From: an uncultured Ellagibacter sp.
GTDB taxonomy: Bacteria > Actinomycetota > Coriobacteriia > Coriobacteriales > Eggerthellaceae
DNA: 64,000 nt
Assembly: GCA_934663775.1 (NCBI GenBank)
Contig: CAKUKU010000003.1
Coordinates: forward strand, 105,549 to 169,548
Reading direction: 5' to 3'
Part shown: piece by piece, positions 62,763 through 64,000 of the stretch
Layout of the letters: every line of letters starts with the position of its first letter
Numbering within the stretch: the stretch's first letter is position 1
Made by a program: the position numbers and the translations under genes
Notes under the pieces: generated by a model
What the model was told of the DNA's origin: nothing
The model's database searches: none
The model's input: the letters and a program-made list of their open reading frames with translations, nothing else

Positions 62763-63155
62763 AAATGAAGTCTTCAATCTAGATACTGTGGTTCGGGCGT
62801 TTTTTGAAGCGTTGAGAGTGCCCCTCTCTATAAAGGTTTTTCGCGTCTCGGATTGCGAAGCTTCGCGTTCGTTGTCCTTTCGTTTCTTGGCCGACGTGAG
62901 GTTGGGCGAAAGATTTTCTGGTTAGCGTGAACGTGTGAAGGAGTTCCGAGCTTTGCGAACCTCAATTCATGCCCAAAAACCGAGTTGTCCCGCAAATGAC
63001 ACGCCAGGCGGTGTGCATGTCGGGGGACAACTCGGAATTTGTGCCAATGCGAATGCGCCTTGCGAGCTGTGCTTCGCTTGTAATAAAGCTAACAATTCGG
63101 AATCAGGCATATCGACAAGAGGAAAGTCAAAAGAGTGCGATGAGCCAAGGGAATC
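62763..63155. other. Gene-free stretch with a large palindrome
   Basis: No supported gene. The main structure is an inverted repeat: CCGAGTTGTCCCG (62980-62992) against CGGGGGACAACTCGG (63021-63035), with smaller complementary segments ACACGCC/GGCGGTGT inside. It can form a 56-base cruciform or hairpin. No T run follows. Confidence 0.5.
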
Positions 63156-63231
63156 TGGCGCGCCCAGCAGGACTCGAACCTGCAACCGTCGGATTAGAAG
63201 TCCGATGCTCTATCCGTTGAGCCATGGGCGC
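63156..63231 (-). tRNA. tRNA-Arg (TCT)
   Basis: 76 bases, CCA encoded. Acceptor GCGCCCA pairs with TGGGCGC; anticodon loop CTTCTAA gives TCT, reading AGA. T arm GCAGG-TTCGAGT-CCTGC. It lies 29 bases downstream of tRNA-Pro on the same strand and is probably cotranscribed. Confidence 0.95.
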
Positions 63232-63260
63232 GCATGGCGAAAAGCATGTCGGTTGAAAAT

Positions 63261-63337
63261 GGTCGGGATGACAGGATTCGAACCTGCGACATCCTGCTCC
63301 CAAAGCAGGCGCGCTACCAAACTGCGCCACATCCCGA
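63261..63337 (-). tRNA. tRNA-Pro (TGG)
   Basis: 77 bases, CCA encoded. Acceptor CGGGATG pairs with CATCCCG, anticodon stem CCTGC/GCAGG around TTTGGGA gives TGG. Confidence 0.95.
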
Positions 63338-63357
63338 CGAACGAACAGCGAAAGTTA

Positions 63358-63385
63358 TTATAGCAGAAGCATTTTGCCCACAAGC
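63358..63385 (-). promoter_or_regulatory. Promoter of the tRNA-Pro/tRNA-Arg unit
   Basis: On the minus strand CTTGTG (63380-63385), 16 bases, then TATAAT (63358-63363), 20 bases before the tRNA-Pro 5' end. Confidence 0.65.
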
Positions 63386-63539
63386 TTCGAGTTTGCCCGA
63401 AAGCTAAGAGTAATAAGCTGAGCTGGGAATGTTGTCGCTATTCGAACGCCGTAGCCATTGGGCGATCTTGCCGGCTGGCACTTGGCAATTTCATGGCTCC
63501 CGACTTTTGCAGCATAACTGAATAGATTCCAGATCGTCC

Positions 63540-63564
63540 GCCCGGTTCAACGGGCTTTTTCTTT
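63540..63564 (+). terminator. Hairpin with T tract before the transposase
   Basis: GCCCG, six-base loop, CGGGC, then TTTTTCTTT. No plus-strand gene is evident between 63338 and 63540, so it may end readthrough or protect the insertion sequence. Confidence 0.6.
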
Positions 63565-63649
63565 GTCAAGTTTTTACGACCTTATATGCCGTTGTATGGC
63601 GATGTATGGAATAATCAGGCATCGTGTAAACCCAGTTCAGGACGGCTAT

Positions 63650-64000
63650 ATGTACCTCAGGAAGTCAAAGAAGCCCAACGGGCGCACATACCTCACGATC
63701 GTGCAGGGCTACCGCGACGAGAACGGCAAGAACAGGGCCAGGACCGTCAAGAGCCTCGGCTACGTCGACGCCCTCGAGGCGGAGCTCGACGACCCCGTCG
63801 CCCACTTCGAGGAGGAGTGCAGGCGCATGACCGCCGAGGCCGCGCGCGCCGAGGGCCGCGTCGAGCTCGGCGCGGCGGTGCCGTCCGCCTACCTCCACCG
63901 CGACCTCGGGATCTGGTCGTTCTTCGAGCGCAGCCGCCGCGAGCGCGAGAGGGTCGTGGAGAAGTCGCGCGCCGCCGTGGCCCGCGGCGACATGTCGTCG
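63650..64000 (+). mobile_element. IS1634/IS4-like transposase, N-terminal part, cut by window end
   Basis: 117 residues are visible and the frame runs off the right edge. It starts MYLRKSKKPNGRTYLTIVQG, then KSLGYVDALEAELDDPVAHF, the recognisable N-terminus of IS1634-type DDE transposases. The catalytic domain lies outside. AGG arginine codons recur here (five in this stretch) though they are scarce in neighbouring genes, pointing to a foreign origin. The left inverted repeat should be within 63560-63650 but cannot be fixed without the right end. Confidence 0.78.

Noticed and set aside
62935-63363. Small plus-strand open frames such as those reading PAGLEPATVGLE
   Set aside because: They are translations of the minus-strand tRNA-Arg and tRNA-Pro genes, a well-known artefact.

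Overview
The window is GC-rich, densely coded, and most likely from an anaerobic high-GC Actinomycetota of the Coriobacteriia (Eggerthellaceae-like). That placement is an inference. It rests on codon use, GTG starts, the group 3b-type NiFe hydrogenase, a TAT-less molybdopterin oxidoreductase with its own ferredoxin subunit, secreted ricin-repeat/VanW proteins, and a DUF559-like orphan nuclease protein of the type I associate with Coriobacteriia. No 16S rRNA or classical marker set is present to settle the genus.

Region 1 (1-19217) is a cell-surface glycan island. It holds polytopic membrane enzymes, GT2 and GT4 glycosyltransferases, a DUF2304 protein, a flippase and two LicD phosphotransferases. 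An AT-rich promoter near 14063-14092 then begins a lic operon. This encodes a three-part winged-helix/LicC/LicA protein, an EutH-type ethanolamine permease, a second LicA kinase and a LicB-type permease. Together they would import choline and perhaps ethanolamine, phosphorylate it, activate it with CTP and transfer it to a surface polymer.

Region 2 (19218-22734) is accessory DNA. A DUF559-like protein lies between two same-orientation 141-bp palindromic repeats, followed by a LysR regulator. The regulator is divergent from a molybdopterin oxidoreductase and its 4Fe-4S subunit (22935-25739). Region 3 (25909-29211) is a short glycan operon of GT4, DegT aminotransferase and PglC-like initiating transferase. 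It converges on a methionine ABC importer (metQ-metN-metI, minus strand) across a bidirectional terminator.

Region 4 (31862-34042) pairs a type I glutamine synthetase with a GlnR-like orphan regulator; the glnA promoter carries a GlnR-box-like sequence. Region 5 (34065-42538) holds a DEAD-box helicase, a UgtP/MGDG-type glucosyltransferase, GtrA, another GT2 and a CydDC-type fused ABC exporter that is broken in this sequence by an apparent one-base deletion near 41408. Region 6 (42647-48237) holds tRNA-Arg(CCG), an rRNA/tRNA uridine methyltransferase-family protein, tRNA-Glu(TTC), cyclophilin, a membrane TPR protein, ndk and an unknown anchored protein.

Region 7 (48337-52371) is a four-gene hydrogenase operon (beta, gamma, delta, alpha order) whose large subunit stops exactly at the last metal-ligand motif. 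Region 8 (52547-62441) is the mreB-mreC-mreD-mrdA-rodA elongation cluster, then a DUF697-like protein and the paired radical-SAM genes (TIGR03960/TIGR03936 types). The right end holds tRNA-Gly(TCC), a gene-free stretch with repeats and a palindrome, tRNA-Pro(TGG) and tRNA-Arg(TCT) in tandem on the minus strand, and the start of an IS1634/IS4-like transposase cut by the window edge.
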